From: Asterias rubens
Taxonomy: Eukaryota > Echinodermata > Asteroidea > Forcipulatida > Asteriidae
Assembly (NCBI RefSeq): GCF_902459465.1
Contig: NC_047066.1
Span: 13,023,047 to 13,087,046, forward strand
Direction: 5' to 3'
Length of the DNA: 64,000 nucleotides
In this document: positions 54,086 to 64,000 of the stretch, piece by piece
Numbering within the stretch: the first letter of the stretch is position 1
How the letters are laid out: every line of letters begins with the position of its first letter
Translations under genes and position numbers: made by a program
Notes under the pieces: generated by a model
The model's input: the letters and a program-made list of their open reading frames with translations, nothing else
Told to the model about the DNA's origin: nothing
The model's database searches: none

Positions 54086-54447
54086 TTAAAGACACGGGAC
54101 ACTATCGGTAATTGTCAAAGACCAGTCTTCTCACTTGGTGTATCTCATGACGTATGCATTAAATAACAAACATGTGAAAATTTGAGCTCAATTGGTCATC
54201 GAAGTTGTGAGATTATAACAAAAGAAAAAACAAGCCTGTCACACGAGATGGAGCCTTCAGTTCGAGAACCCTACACGAAAATCTAATTCTGAGGTCTCAA
54301 AATCAAATCCTTGGAAAATTACTACCAATTCAAAGGGAGCTGTTTCTCACAATGATACTATCAACAGCTCCCCATTACTGGTTACCAAGTAAGGTTTTAT
54401 GCTAATAATTATTTTGAGTAATTACCAATAGTGTCCACTGCCCTTAA
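54086..54447. repeat. Family A element, full length
   Basis: It runs from TTAAAGACACGGGACAC to GTGTCCACTGCCCTTAA. It lies downstream of BOLA2. Confidence 0.85.
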
Positions 54448-55222
54448 TGGCCTGCCGTTTGACCCACGAGTCTTTCTTGTTTTAGTTAATACATTAGGTG
54501 CTCACGATCACCATTTTCGGCTTACTGTGCAAGCGCCAAACAAGTCAGAAGGCCTACAATACCAGACAATAATATAAAATTATGCTTCAATTCTATTATA
54601 CCCATATATGGACCACATGGGTTCTCCCTAGGATTGTTCAACCCTTTGTGATTTGGCTGGAAAGCATGCTGAATTGAAACAGCACTAGCTGTAAAAGCCA
54701 AGAATGTCCTAGTCCATGTAGTAGCGTGGAGTACACACCCACCCAATACAAAATTCCCTGCTATTCCCGTAAAATACTATTGATGTAAGCGTTGAATGTT
54801 ATGCTTTAAATGTAAGAGCCGATTTGTAGTGCCATGAAATTTGGCCCTGGTCTTAGCAGACCTCAAAGTGGAAGACATACATGTATATCCGTGGTGCTAG
54901 GGGTGCTGTGGTTGTGGTGGAAGGGGATGATGATGATGAAGTGGAATGATATGAACATTTCTTGATGTCAAATCAAAATTGCAGTGCTTAGTTTGCAGTG
55001 CATTGAAAAATAAAACCCACCAAAACCTGCAGATCACCTGTTCAGATGTGAGTTAAAAAGTCCAGCACAGGAATTGGCAATCAGGCTGATGATCCATAGA
55101 CATTTCCAGCCCAACAAACTTCCAACAGTCTCAGACGACTCTAGCACCGCATCACAGTCATGTCCAAATAATTGTTTCCTTTGCTCATTCATAACGAGAG
55201 GTTATTGACCTCGTTCTCGGTG
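54448..55222. other. 3' flank of BOLA2
   Basis: The 3' UTR of BOLA2 (minus strand) should begin at 55222. The sequence shows a GATGATGATGA run near 54927 but no repeat I can name and no clear polyadenylation signal. Confidence 0.4.
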
Positions 55223-58200
55223 TCATTTACTCTGTTGTTTCTCCCACTGCTCTGGCGTTAATGTCTTCATTGAGAATGCGTGGATGGTCTTCATTTCTTC
55301 TGCTATACAATCGTTTACCATTCTGCAGTTTCAAAAAAAGAAAAAACAACGCAAATTTTAAGAAGGGCGATTTTTGATTCCACTTTGTCAACCCCGCGCC
55401 CCCTTACAGGCTCAAATTTCCCACTGTACTGTATACCCATACGGAGCTCACAGAATCAAGACCTGAAAATACACAGAGGCCTTGGAGGCCATGGTCTCTG
55501 TTGCCCCTGGTCTTGGCCTTGGCGCTAAGCTTGGGCGCTATCCATTTATTTTATTCACGATATATCGCTGACAATATACGGCGATATTCGATACAATCGC
55601 GATTAATTAAATTTGGCATCATCAGTCTTCAAACTCCAAGTGAAAGTTGTAGAAGAGACAGTCATAGCATAAGAGAGGTGTTCTAATGACCTATTCTTCT
55701 GGTTTTACTCCAAACCAATGGGGTGCAAGATGTCTCAGCTAGGAAAAACATCGCGATATTGCGATACTTAATCGATATCGCGATATATCGCGACATATCA
55801 CGATATATTGCGATATATCGCGATATATCGATATTTCGATTGAAACCAAATCGATCTGATATCGAAATCGTTTCCAAATTAGTATCGCGATATTCGATAA
55901 TATCGTGGTATCGCCCAAGCTTACCTGGTGCCTCTTCAAAAGCTTCCCATTAACCATTGATTTAAGATTTTCCAATGGGTAAGCCATTTTGCAAATTGTA
56001 ATTAGCCTTGCCCTTATCAGAAATCAAATTCAAAGCTTGTGCGTCCTGTGGAAAGCGACCCAACAAGCTACCAGTTTAAAAACACTGAGCATACCCACAA
56101 GTGACCAGGGCCCAATTTCATAAAGCTAAAAATTAGTACACACAAATTTCTGCTAAGAAAATTGCTTTGGCTATTAAGCAAGAAATGACTTAGGTACCAG
56201 TTTATGCGAATAAGGCTTCAAATGCCCAGCTCGATTTAAAGCAGAGCTTGTGAACTGGCACCAACAGATGGATTGCACCAAGTGTCATCGACTGTTTGAT
56301 GAAATGTGCACGCGTGCAAGGCTTTCATCGGCTGAGAGTTGTTGCCACAACTGTACACGCATGCACTTTTCCATTGTTTATCATCAAATTTGGTGGTCAA
56401 AAGCTTAGAGCAATCCTTCATTCGCATCAGGGAATGGTACAATGAAGAATTGCATGTACTTCTGTTTGAAATTGCCCACACTGGCTCAAATGCTTCAACA
56501 CTCACCTGTGTCTCTGTAGTAGTGGTTTACCAGTGAAGACATCTGATACGATGACAACATTGAACTTGGCTCCACACCCACTCGACTCATCAACCACCTC
56601 CTGCAAAAAAACAATAACAAGAATAAATATTGTCGTCTAGTTACTGAATCACAATTTCTTGATTTGTGCAGTTCATAACCAATGTTTGTATGAGAGAAAT
56701 TGGTTGTTTGCCGAGTTCCCTTGATGGGAAGATCACTAAACAAACAAACAAACAAACAAATTAACCAAGTCAAACTCATTGGCTTTGGCTGTACAGTGAT
56801 TCGAGTTGATTATTTCAAATTGAAGTGCACTAATATAGTAGTATGGGTACCATAGGCATATTATTGCACTTGATCCTAACATTTTGGAATTTAGGAGTTT
56901 GACTTTGAATAGTCAAACAGCCTTGAAACTGAAAACTGGACACTTGACCCTTTGGAACATACTTGACACTTGGGACAAGACACTTGACCCCAAAGACTTT
57001 ACATTTTGACCCAAGGGAGAAAAGACATGGCACCGACTTGACCCTAGAGACCCAAAGACTTGACAAGTGACCTGACACTAAATATTTTGTACAAGCCCGC
57101 CTATCATTTTCGATTTTGTGAACAAAACAGCATCTTTGACATTTGGTGCTAAGAGACATGACACTTACTTGACCCAAGAGACTTGACACTTGACCCAAGA
57201 GACTTGGCACTTCCCCACCTTAATACTTGACATTTGATCCAAGGGGCTTACATGTATCCAGGTGACTCTTCATTCAAGAGACTTGAAACTAACTCAACCA
57301 AATGCACGTGAACCCAAGTGACTTGGCACTTGACCCCAAGAACTTGACATTTGACCCAAGGGGGCTTATAATGGAAACCAGTCATCTCGCGTTTTTCAAT
57401 AAGTTAGGCCTAGGATCCCCTGTCTTTCCCCTTAGATGTCATGGAAACAATAGCAAAACAATGCGAGAATCGACCTGTACATGTACTAAATTTTGGAATT
57501 GGACCCAAAGGATCCGCAAAAAAAAAATTTTTTCAACAACGGAGTAACTTTTGTCCAAAATTGTGGTTTTTCAACAAGTTATCCTCAGCAAAAAATGTAT
57601 AAAGTCTTTAAGGATTCCCTTTCTTGAATCAAGTTAAAAACAATAAAAAATTCCCTTTAGAAAATCATTGAAACAATAGGCAAAAATTCGTAGGAGGCGA
57701 CTTTGTTAGGGGGTGATTTTTCGGGGGGCGACTGTGTAGGGGGGCTACTTTGTAGGGGGCGACATTGTGAGGGGGCGAGTTTGTACCCAGAGGGGGCAAG
57801 CTTGCTGGGGGGGCGACTTTTTAGGGGGCGACTTTTTAGGGGGCGACTTTGCCAGGGGGGCGAGATGACTGGCATTCCTTATAATTATGCAACTCTTGAC
57901 TCAGCCACTTTACACTTGTAAGCAACCCAAGAGACTTGACACTTGACCCAAAAGACTTTACTCCTGACTGAGGAGCAAGTTGTCACTTGACTCAACCAAC
58001 TTGACACTTGACGCAAGATAATCTATATTTTCCTGTAAGATTTGATACTTGACCCAAAAGCACATCTCAAGAGACTTTACATTACAATCTAGTGAACTGA
58101 CATTGACCCAAGAGGCTTGCCTCCTGACACAGGAGTCTCTTACACTTGACCCAAGGGATCTGACACTTGACCTATGAGACATTTGACAAGCTAGGGGTAG

Positions 58201-59182
58201 GGTTATTTTGTTTCTGGTTAATAATGGAAATTTATAGCGCCCATCCAAAGAACGTTCCTTGTCGCTGAACAATTAAGCAAACTATTAAAATCCATACAGT
58301 TATAAATACCCTCAGAGAAAATATAGTAAAAAATGTAAATGAATGCAGCTGTTGTTCAATTGTGTATTTTAACACTATCTTTGTATAGCTTAAAGGCAGT
58401 GGACACAATTGGTAATTGTCAAAGACTAGCCTTCACAGCTGCTGTACCTCAACATATGCATAAAATAATAAACCTGTGAAAATTTGAGCTCAATCAGTCA
58501 TCGAAGTTATGAGATAATAATGAAAGAAGAAAACACCCTTGTCAAACGAAGTTGTGTGCGTTTCGATGGTTGATTTCGAGACCTCAAGTTCTAAATCTGA
58601 GGTCTCGAAAACAAATTCATGGAAAATTACTTCTTTCTCGAAAACTATGGCACTTCAGAGGGAGCCGTTTCTCACAATGTTTTATACCATCAACCTCTCC
58701 CCATTACTTGTCACCAAGAAAGGTTTTATGCTAATAATTATTTTGAGTAATTACCAATAGTGTCCACTGCCTTTAAGCTAATTAATAAAACAGGCCACTT
58801 TTTAAAATGTCAAGTCATGCATGCCTGTGCTGTGTGGACTGAATGGATTGCGTTTGTCTGGCCATGGTCTGGCACTTTCATTACTCTTAACTGTATCAAA
58901 GATGGTATTAATAATTGATAACTAGCTAATTAAACACTCAGGTCGAATGTCAATTAAGTTTGTATGACTCAGCCTACAGAGCAAGGAACACGAATCGGCC
59001 TCAGTATGGTAAAAGTCATACTGCACTGACATTGTGCCTGAGAGTAGTGTAAATAAGTGTAGTAGTGTGTGCCATGTGCACATTAATCGTCACATGGGTA
59101 TGCTATTTTAACTTACAATGTGTGAAGCTTGGAGATTTTCTTTCAGCTTACATGTCAACCCCTCTGCTGTAATAGCTGCCAT
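55223..59182 (-). CDS. BOLA2: BOLA2, BolA-family partner of monothiol glutaredoxin
   Basis: Coding exons: 59117-59182, 56506-56600, 55223-55322 (minus strand). Total 261 nt, 86 aa, the same length as human BOLA2. Splice sites are GT-AG and phases close. The protein binds cytosolic monothiol glutaredoxin (GLRX3) and takes part in iron-sulfur cluster transfer. Diagnostic parts are KLKENLQASHI in the first helix, C31 in SSGCGAKF (known cluster ligand position), the FTGKPLLQRHR segment at 44-54, H68 in TIHAFSMKTLTPEQW, and the short C-terminus KQQSK. The ATG at 59182 gives exactly the family length. The first coding intron is about 2.5 kb and full of minisatellites and a family A element. The gene converges on the septin across 9 kb of repeats. 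Confidence 0.96.
55742..55910. repeat. TCGCGATA-type self-complementary tandem repeats
   Basis: CGATATATCGCGA, GATATTGCGATA and close variants recur about a dozen times. Nearly every word is palindromic, so either strand can fold on itself. It lies in BOLA2 intron 2. Confidence 0.8.
56105..56225. repeat. Fragment of the GGGCCCAATTTCATG hairpin family
   Basis: CAGGGCCCAATTTCATAAAGC is followed by TTTCTGCTAAGAAAATTGC. The right end is not recognisable. Confidence 0.5.
56930..58190. repeat. ACTTGACCC minisatellite in two blocks
   Basis: Words such as GACTTGACACTTGACCCAAG recur irregularly in 56930-57370 and again in 57920-58180. A G-rich minisatellite of different sequence (57690-57866) lies between the blocks. 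Unit length is about 20 bp but drifts. It lies in BOLA2 intron 1. Confidence 0.85.
57690..57866. repeat. G-rich minisatellite, 15-bp core GACTTTTTAGGGGGC
   Basis: About ten units carry runs of 4-7 G at regular spacing, giving G-quadruplex potential on the plus strand. The multiple-of-three unit makes frames on both strands look like pentapeptide repeats, but no gene context supports coding. Confidence 0.85.
58391..58776. repeat. Family A element, full length
   Basis: It runs from TTAAAGGCAGTGGACACAAT to GTGTCCACTGCCTTTAA. It lies in BOLA2 intron 1, about 340 bp from exon 1. Confidence 0.85.
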
Positions 59183-60404
59183 GCCTTTCCTATCGTTTTT
59201 GTATAAATTGGTGTCAATTTGAAAGGTTTATTCTGCGTATTTCTAGACCCAGACCCTTCTTCTTTCTGCTGCTGCAGCCTGCAATGTTTTCGATAATAGT
59301 GAGGGCGCCCTCTCTTGTGGAAGTTTAGTTAGTGAAGATTTCCTCTCTTTTTTTGCGGGCAATGTTTCATCACTGTTGAAGTTCTGTTGAATTGAACAGA
59401 ATCCCCTTGACATCACTATTCTTACAATTATGGAATTATCTTGTGCATGCAATGATGAGTGCACCCCTTTGATACTATACCATGCAATGCCTCACTAATC
59501 CAGTATTATAATTTTTATGGTGATGGGGGCCGCAGGGCCAATTAAGGTGTCCTGGGACATCAATAACATGGTACAGATGCAGCAGGTGTTCGGGCGCCTT
59601 GCTCTCACCGTGCCTGCATCCTGCTGCTGAATACGGGATGGGGTGTAAGATGAAGAGGAGGTAGTGACAGCTGGAAAGGTGGACTCTGAAATCCCACGAA
59701 GCTTCCGGAATACGAATATCATTAGAATTTATAATTGGCCACAGTGCAGAATTTCATGAAGCCTGCATGCAAGCACAAACTTGCTTGCTTAGCACAGAAT
59801 TGCTCAGCAGAAATAGGTTATCCAGCCCAAATTTCATTAAGTTTGCATCGCTGTGGCTGTACTGCCTGACTGGCTCATTTTTGCTTAGAAATTTTTTTCA
59901 CTGCAGTTTACTTTCTGCTTGAAATTTGGCCCAGACACAAAGTGTAAACGGTTGTAGGCCTAACGGAGAAGAATAGTGGACAACTGTTTACTAGCAACAT
60001 TTTGCTTTAAAAAAAAGGGAGAGAAGAAGATGGCAAGGGTATATGTGGGGGGGGGGGGGGTGGCATGGGGCAACCCAAAGCGAGACAGCTATAGGGGGTA
60101 GAGCATCAGTAGTGTAAATTTAGCTGACACGTGCCCCCCTTTCTGCAGAATGTCTGCCACAATACTACACAGCCTGATAATAATGTAAAATTTTAATATT
60201 GAGGCCTACAGGTTCACTACAGATTAATAGTAGAAGAAGATCTGAGAAAGATGTGCTGTCTTTATCCATAATTCAAAAATAAAATCGTTTAAGCTACAAT
60301 CTCTCTAAAATTAAAGACCAGGAATAGTGAGCAGGAATTCTAGGCCCTGTGTGGCTCTTTTGTAAACGTAACAAAGGATGTCAAAGGGTATGCTGTAAAA
60401 ACAA
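59183..60404. other. 5' flank of BOLA2
   Basis: The promoter and 5' UTR of BOLA2 should lie at its left edge, where GTGAGGGCGCCCTCTCTTG at about 59300 is a short palindromic GC patch. 59745-59950 contains words of the TTTCATGAAGCCTGC hairpin family. 60048-60060 is a run of G. No exon is supported. Confidence 0.4.
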
Positions 60405-60580
60405 AATATCCGTGAAATTTACGGCACTTTACCTGGCACCCTAGCTGCCAGGTAAAGTGCCGTAAATTGTACAGTGAAAGTTTTGTAAAATTGTGCCGTA
60501 AAGGAATAGTTTGCAAAACTTCTACCGTGTCTTGTACAGCTTTACCTGGCACCCTAGCTGCCAGGTAAAGTACCGTGTTT
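60405..60580. repeat. Paired perfect hairpins
   Basis: AATTTACGGCACTTTACCTG... (arm 60416-60438) is perfectly complementary to 60446-60468, 23 bp around a 7-nt loop CCCTAGC. The core recurs at 60540-60570 as a 12-bp stem with the same loop. CCGTAAA words lie between the two. Confidence 0.9.
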
Positions 60581-60582
60581 TT

Positions 60583-60614
<32 letters not shown>

Positions 60615-61118
60615 TTTGTTACAGTGTATAGGCCTACCATGGTCAACTGCTTACTTATAAAACAATTGTATATATGGGAATCGTAACAACCTTACGACGA
60701 ATGACCACTATAGGTGAATGGTACAGAGTCCTCAGCAACAGTGGGATTTTTATAAACATATTGACTGAGTTTCCAGCAACACTCAGGCGAAACAACACTG
60801 TCCTCAACTACCAGTACGCCATGAAGACATTAACCTTGTTTATATTGACCATATGGAAGTTGTTATGGATTTATTGGCTTTTGAGGACACACGGTTTGAA
60901 TGTGTAATTCCTTTTAAATCGGATTGTGAATTATTTAGCAATAAAATTAGCATTCGTAATTATTTATTTGCTATATACCCCTCAGGAGAAACCGAAGAGG
61001 CGATTTTTAGGTTCAGCGAACTTTTGAAGGGAGGGGCGGGGACGAGACATTTTGATCGACAACACTAATATTCAACACAAATTGTAAACATAATAATTTA
61101 TTTCGAGGACAAAGGCTC
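60581..61118. other. AT run and stretch with nothing recognised
   Basis: 60580-60617 is an AT dinucleotide and poly-T run. Overlapping frames at 60674-61068 show no recognisable domain and no splice context. Confidence 0.45.
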
Positions 61119-61473
61119 GTTTAAAGCCATTGGACAGAAAAAAAAAAGTTCACAGATTTACAAATAACTTACAGGGTTTACAGAAGGTAGTGGTGAAATT
61201 CTTCTATTGAAATATTATTCCATGAAATGCTTTACTTTTTGAGAAAACGGTAAAACAATATCAATTCTCGTTAACGAGAATTACGGATTTATTTTAAACA
61301 CATGTCATGACACGGCGAAACGCGCGGATACAAGGGTGGGTTTTCCCGTTATTTTCTCCCGACTCCGATGACCGATTAAGCCCAAATTTTCACAGGTTAG
61401 TTTCTTGATATAGAAGTTGTGATACACGAAGTGTGGGCCTTGGACAATACTGTTTACCGAAAGGGTCCAATGG
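61119..61473. repeat. Family B element
   Basis: It runs from TTTAAAGCCATTGGACAG to GGGTCCAATGGC and is directly joined to a family A copy at its right end. Confidence 0.8.
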
Positions 61474-61838
61474 CACCTTTGGTAATTGTCAAAAACCAGT
61501 CTTCTCACTTGGTGTATCCCAACATATACATCAAAATAACAAACCTGTGAAAATTTGGAGTCAACTGGTTGTCGAAGCTGCGAGAGAATAATGTAAGAAA
61601 ATACACCCTTTCACACACAAAGTTGTGTGCTTTCAGATGCCTTAAATTCGAGACCTCAGCTGAGGTATCTTATTCAGTTCAATTATTTAAGTGAGAAATT
61701 TACTTCTTTCTCTAAAAAAAAATACGTCACTTCAGAAGGAGCTGTTTCCCATAATGTTTTATACTATCCATTGCTCGTTACCAATTATGCTACTACATCT
61801 ATGTTGAGTAATTACCAATAGTGTCAAGTGCCTTTAAT
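61474..61838. repeat. Family A element fused to family B
   Basis: The left terminus is partly lost (starts ACCTTTGGTAATTGTC) and the right end GTGTCAAGTGCCTTTAA is intact. The junction suggests insertion of one element into the other's terminus. Confidence 0.75.
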
Positions 61839-62876
61839 ATAAAAAGTCCGGCAGTAAAATGATTGATCCATGTTCAGTAGACCTTGTATTATATAAACCT
61901 AATCTGCATGATGACACCTTGTGAACTTTGGATCCACCTTTCCCCTTGTTAGTCTTATATTTTTTGGTGAGCACCTTTGTGATGAAGCACCCTGTCTGCA
62001 ATCCAAGGAAGTTCGGTGGCCATTTTTTTTCCTAATTACAAGTTACGATAAACTCATTTATTTCAAGGACAAAAACTCGTTTGTCTGCATCCACCCTGCT
62101 CCCACTTGTGTGTGTTTTGTGTGTGCATCAACACATTCAGACTCGTGGCCATTTTCTACTAAGGATTTTTGCTAAACCTCGATTTAGGTTCAGGCCTCGT
62201 CTCCAGGCTTCATTTCAGTACTGTGCAAAATGTACACTGCCTCGAGAACCCCAAACCCGGAGCTGGAGCCAAACGCCGAGATTTTGAAAAGGCACCATAA
62301 AAGAGTATTGTAATGTAAATGTAATGTAAAATTAATGAGACATTTCACGTTGCAGAGGCACATAAATCCACTGCATCCAACCAGCCCAAGTCTTTATACG
62401 CACTTTGCGCATTTTGTTAAATCTTGCACCTTCGCACCCAATATCTTTGATTACCGTATTTTCCCTACAGACTCCTACAGTTTCCTGAATGTGTATTAAT
62501 TCCTACGAATTGTCGTACCATGGAGGTCTAATTTTCTTCCTCCATGGTCTTTACCTTGCCAGGCCGAGGTCATTGAACGCAATAGGTGCACGGAAGATGA
62601 GCCGAGTTTGTCAGTTGATATGTAACTAAACTACCTGGAAATTGCTCTGGCCACTTGGGGGTTTTCACTTCCATCTGTTGAAGGGGCAAACATCTCTTTC
62701 AGTATGGGGTATTATTTATTAGGAGATATATCATTCCATAGTTAGCAAAAACATCGGTCAGTTTCCCCAAGTGTTTGTGCCTATTTTGTTATGGAGATTA
62801 TAGATCTATGCAAAGTTCGGATTTGAAATAATCCCCCTGGGGCTGTGGGATTATGTTGAGTATCGAATATCCAGTT
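61839..62876. other. Intergenic stretch with a decayed hairpin element
   Basis: 62170-62300 contains AACCTCGATTTAGGTTCAGG and CCAAACGCCGAGATTTTGAA, a diverged relative of the inverted repeat at 11176-11346. The rest is unassigned. Confidence 0.5.
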
Positions 62877-63195
62877 TTAAAGGCACTGGACACTTTTGGT
62901 AATCACTCAAAATAATTGTTAGCATACAGACTTACTTGGTAACGAGCAATGGAGAGCTGTTGATAGTAAAAAAAAAAAATAATAATAAAAATATTGTGAG
63001 AAACGGCTCCCTCTGAACATGCTCTGCAAACGTAATTTTTGAGAAAATTTAGTAAGATGTTTGTCATGAAGCATTTTGTAAGGCATCTGAAAATAGACAC
63101 ATTATTTTGTGCATGCAACAAGGGTGTTTTTTCCTGTTCAATATTTTCTTTGCAACTTCGATGGCCAATAGAGTCAACATTTACAGTGCCATTTT
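62877..63195. repeat. Family A element, decayed right end
   Basis: It runs from TTTTAAAGGCACTGGACAC to about CAACATTTACAGTGCC. It carries an AAT-rich expansion at 62968. Confidence 0.7.
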
Positions 63196-63826
63196 ATTGA
63201 GTTATTTCTACACAATTTTGTATGAATCTCCACCAATCTCAACAAAAATTTGATCGAACGCAAAGCTCGCTGTTGAAATTGTTTTAAAGACCAGCTTGAA
63301 CGAAAACGGCAACAAGTAATCTTTGCTGAAATTCATTTTAGAAGGTGTTCAATCAATAAAGTAAAACAAAACAATCACTTTGAGTACCCTACTCCGGTGC
63401 TTTTCAACAAAGTTTGCAAAAATTCCTTTTTACATCACCACTAAATGTTACGTCATTCGAGGGAACTCCGTCCACTTTGTTGCAACATTGAAAAACGAAG
63501 CAACCTCCCACAAATTACGTCAAAGTATTGTCATTTTGATGCACGCCGTCAACGGCAGAAGTGTGGTAATTTTTTCAGAACCGTGAGGTAAGGGCCTATT
63601 TTCTTTGTGATCGATGATAAAAAGCGTTTCCGAAGTGTAAAAATATCAAGAATTCATTTTAACATGATTAACAACCCATTTTTCTTTCACATCGATGTTT
63701 CCATAAGAACACAATTCCATTATTAACCCCTTAACATTTTAGGCATATCTGTTGCTCATATTGGTGCCTTTGATACAAAAATTGTGTGGATGTGCACTTT
63801 AACCATGGATGAATAACTCCATGCTT
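63196..63826. other. Unassigned stretch
   Basis: There are no repeats matched within the window and no supported exon. A plus-strand frame at 63380-63586 has no recognisable content. Confidence 0.45.
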
Positions 63827-64000
63827 TAAAGGCAGTGGACACCATTGGTAATTACTCAAAATAATTATTAGCATAAAACCTGACTTTGTAACGAGTAATG
63901 GGGAGAGGTTGATAGTATAAAACATTGTGAGAAACGGCTCCCTCTGAAGTGCCATAGTTTTCCAGAAAGAAGTAATTTTCCACGAATTTTATTTCGAGAC
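63827..64000. repeat. Family A element, cut by window end
   Basis: The left terminus is TTTAAAGGCAGTGGACAC and conservation is good up to the GAATTTTATTTCGAGAC block at the last base. Confidence 0.85.

Noticed and set aside
57703..57921. Pentapeptide-repeat-like protein (GRLFR repeats)
   Set aside because: The pattern is imposed by a 15-bp G-rich minisatellite in an intron. There is no start, no end and no homology.
59495..59722. Possible minus-strand exon (frame ending before GTGAGAGC)
   Set aside because: A donor-like site and an open frame exist, but there is no homology and no partner exons, and it lies upstream of a complete BOLA2.
60674..61068. Two overlapping plus-strand frames of 70-77 codons
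   Set aside because: No recognisable domain, no upstream promoter or splice evidence, and flanked by repeats.

Overview
The window is a piece of an intron-rich animal genome with a very high load of short DNA transposon-like repeats. Proteins and exon structures are clearly metazoan and deuterostome-like. An echinoderm, perhaps a sea star, is my best guess. That guess rests on gene resemblance and on the style of the repeats, not on any search. No bacterial, organellar or CRISPR sequence is visible.

Five protein-coding genes can be read. (1) 3439-9704, minus strand: TMX2, an ER-membrane thioredoxin-like protein, 7 coding exons, 276 aa. (2) 15777-33074, minus strand: CCDC157, a long coiled-coil protein, 12 coding exons, 857 aa in the minimal model, ending in a C2HC zinc finger. 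(3) 29656-30648, plus strand: an intronless rhodopsin-type GPCR of 330 aa, nested inside CCDC157 intron 1 on the opposite strand. (4) 36812-44041, plus strand: a SEPTIN2-type septin, 12 coding exons, 373 aa, head-to-head with CCDC157 and with one GC-AG intron. (5) 55223-59182, minus strand: BOLA2, 3 coding exons, 86 aa, convergent with the septin. For all four spliced genes I worked out the exons from splice sites, and the reading frames close exactly. No functional linkage among the five genes is evident.

The rest is mostly repeats. One short inverted-repeat family (family A, termini like TTAAAGGCAGTGGACAC) has about 28 full or partial copies. Family B (TTTAAAGCCATTGGACAC / GTGTCCAATGGCTTTAAA) has six copies and family C (GGGTACTTTTTGT ends) about four. 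There are also many single hairpin-like elements, tRNA-derived SINE pieces, a Penelope-like element with a GIY-YIG endonuclease tail and 13-bp target-site duplications (1106-2242), and a wreck of a Ty3/gypsy-type element with other elements inserted in it (12765-15390).

Tandem repeats include a 42-bp minisatellite of 11 exact-length units (19734-20195) touching CCDC157 exon 10, a degenerate ~130-bp array (50499-52060), and two interleaved minisatellites (56930-58190). The observation most worth following is that the 42-bp array is open in the CCDC157 reading frame and may be coding, adding a 14-residue repeat domain.
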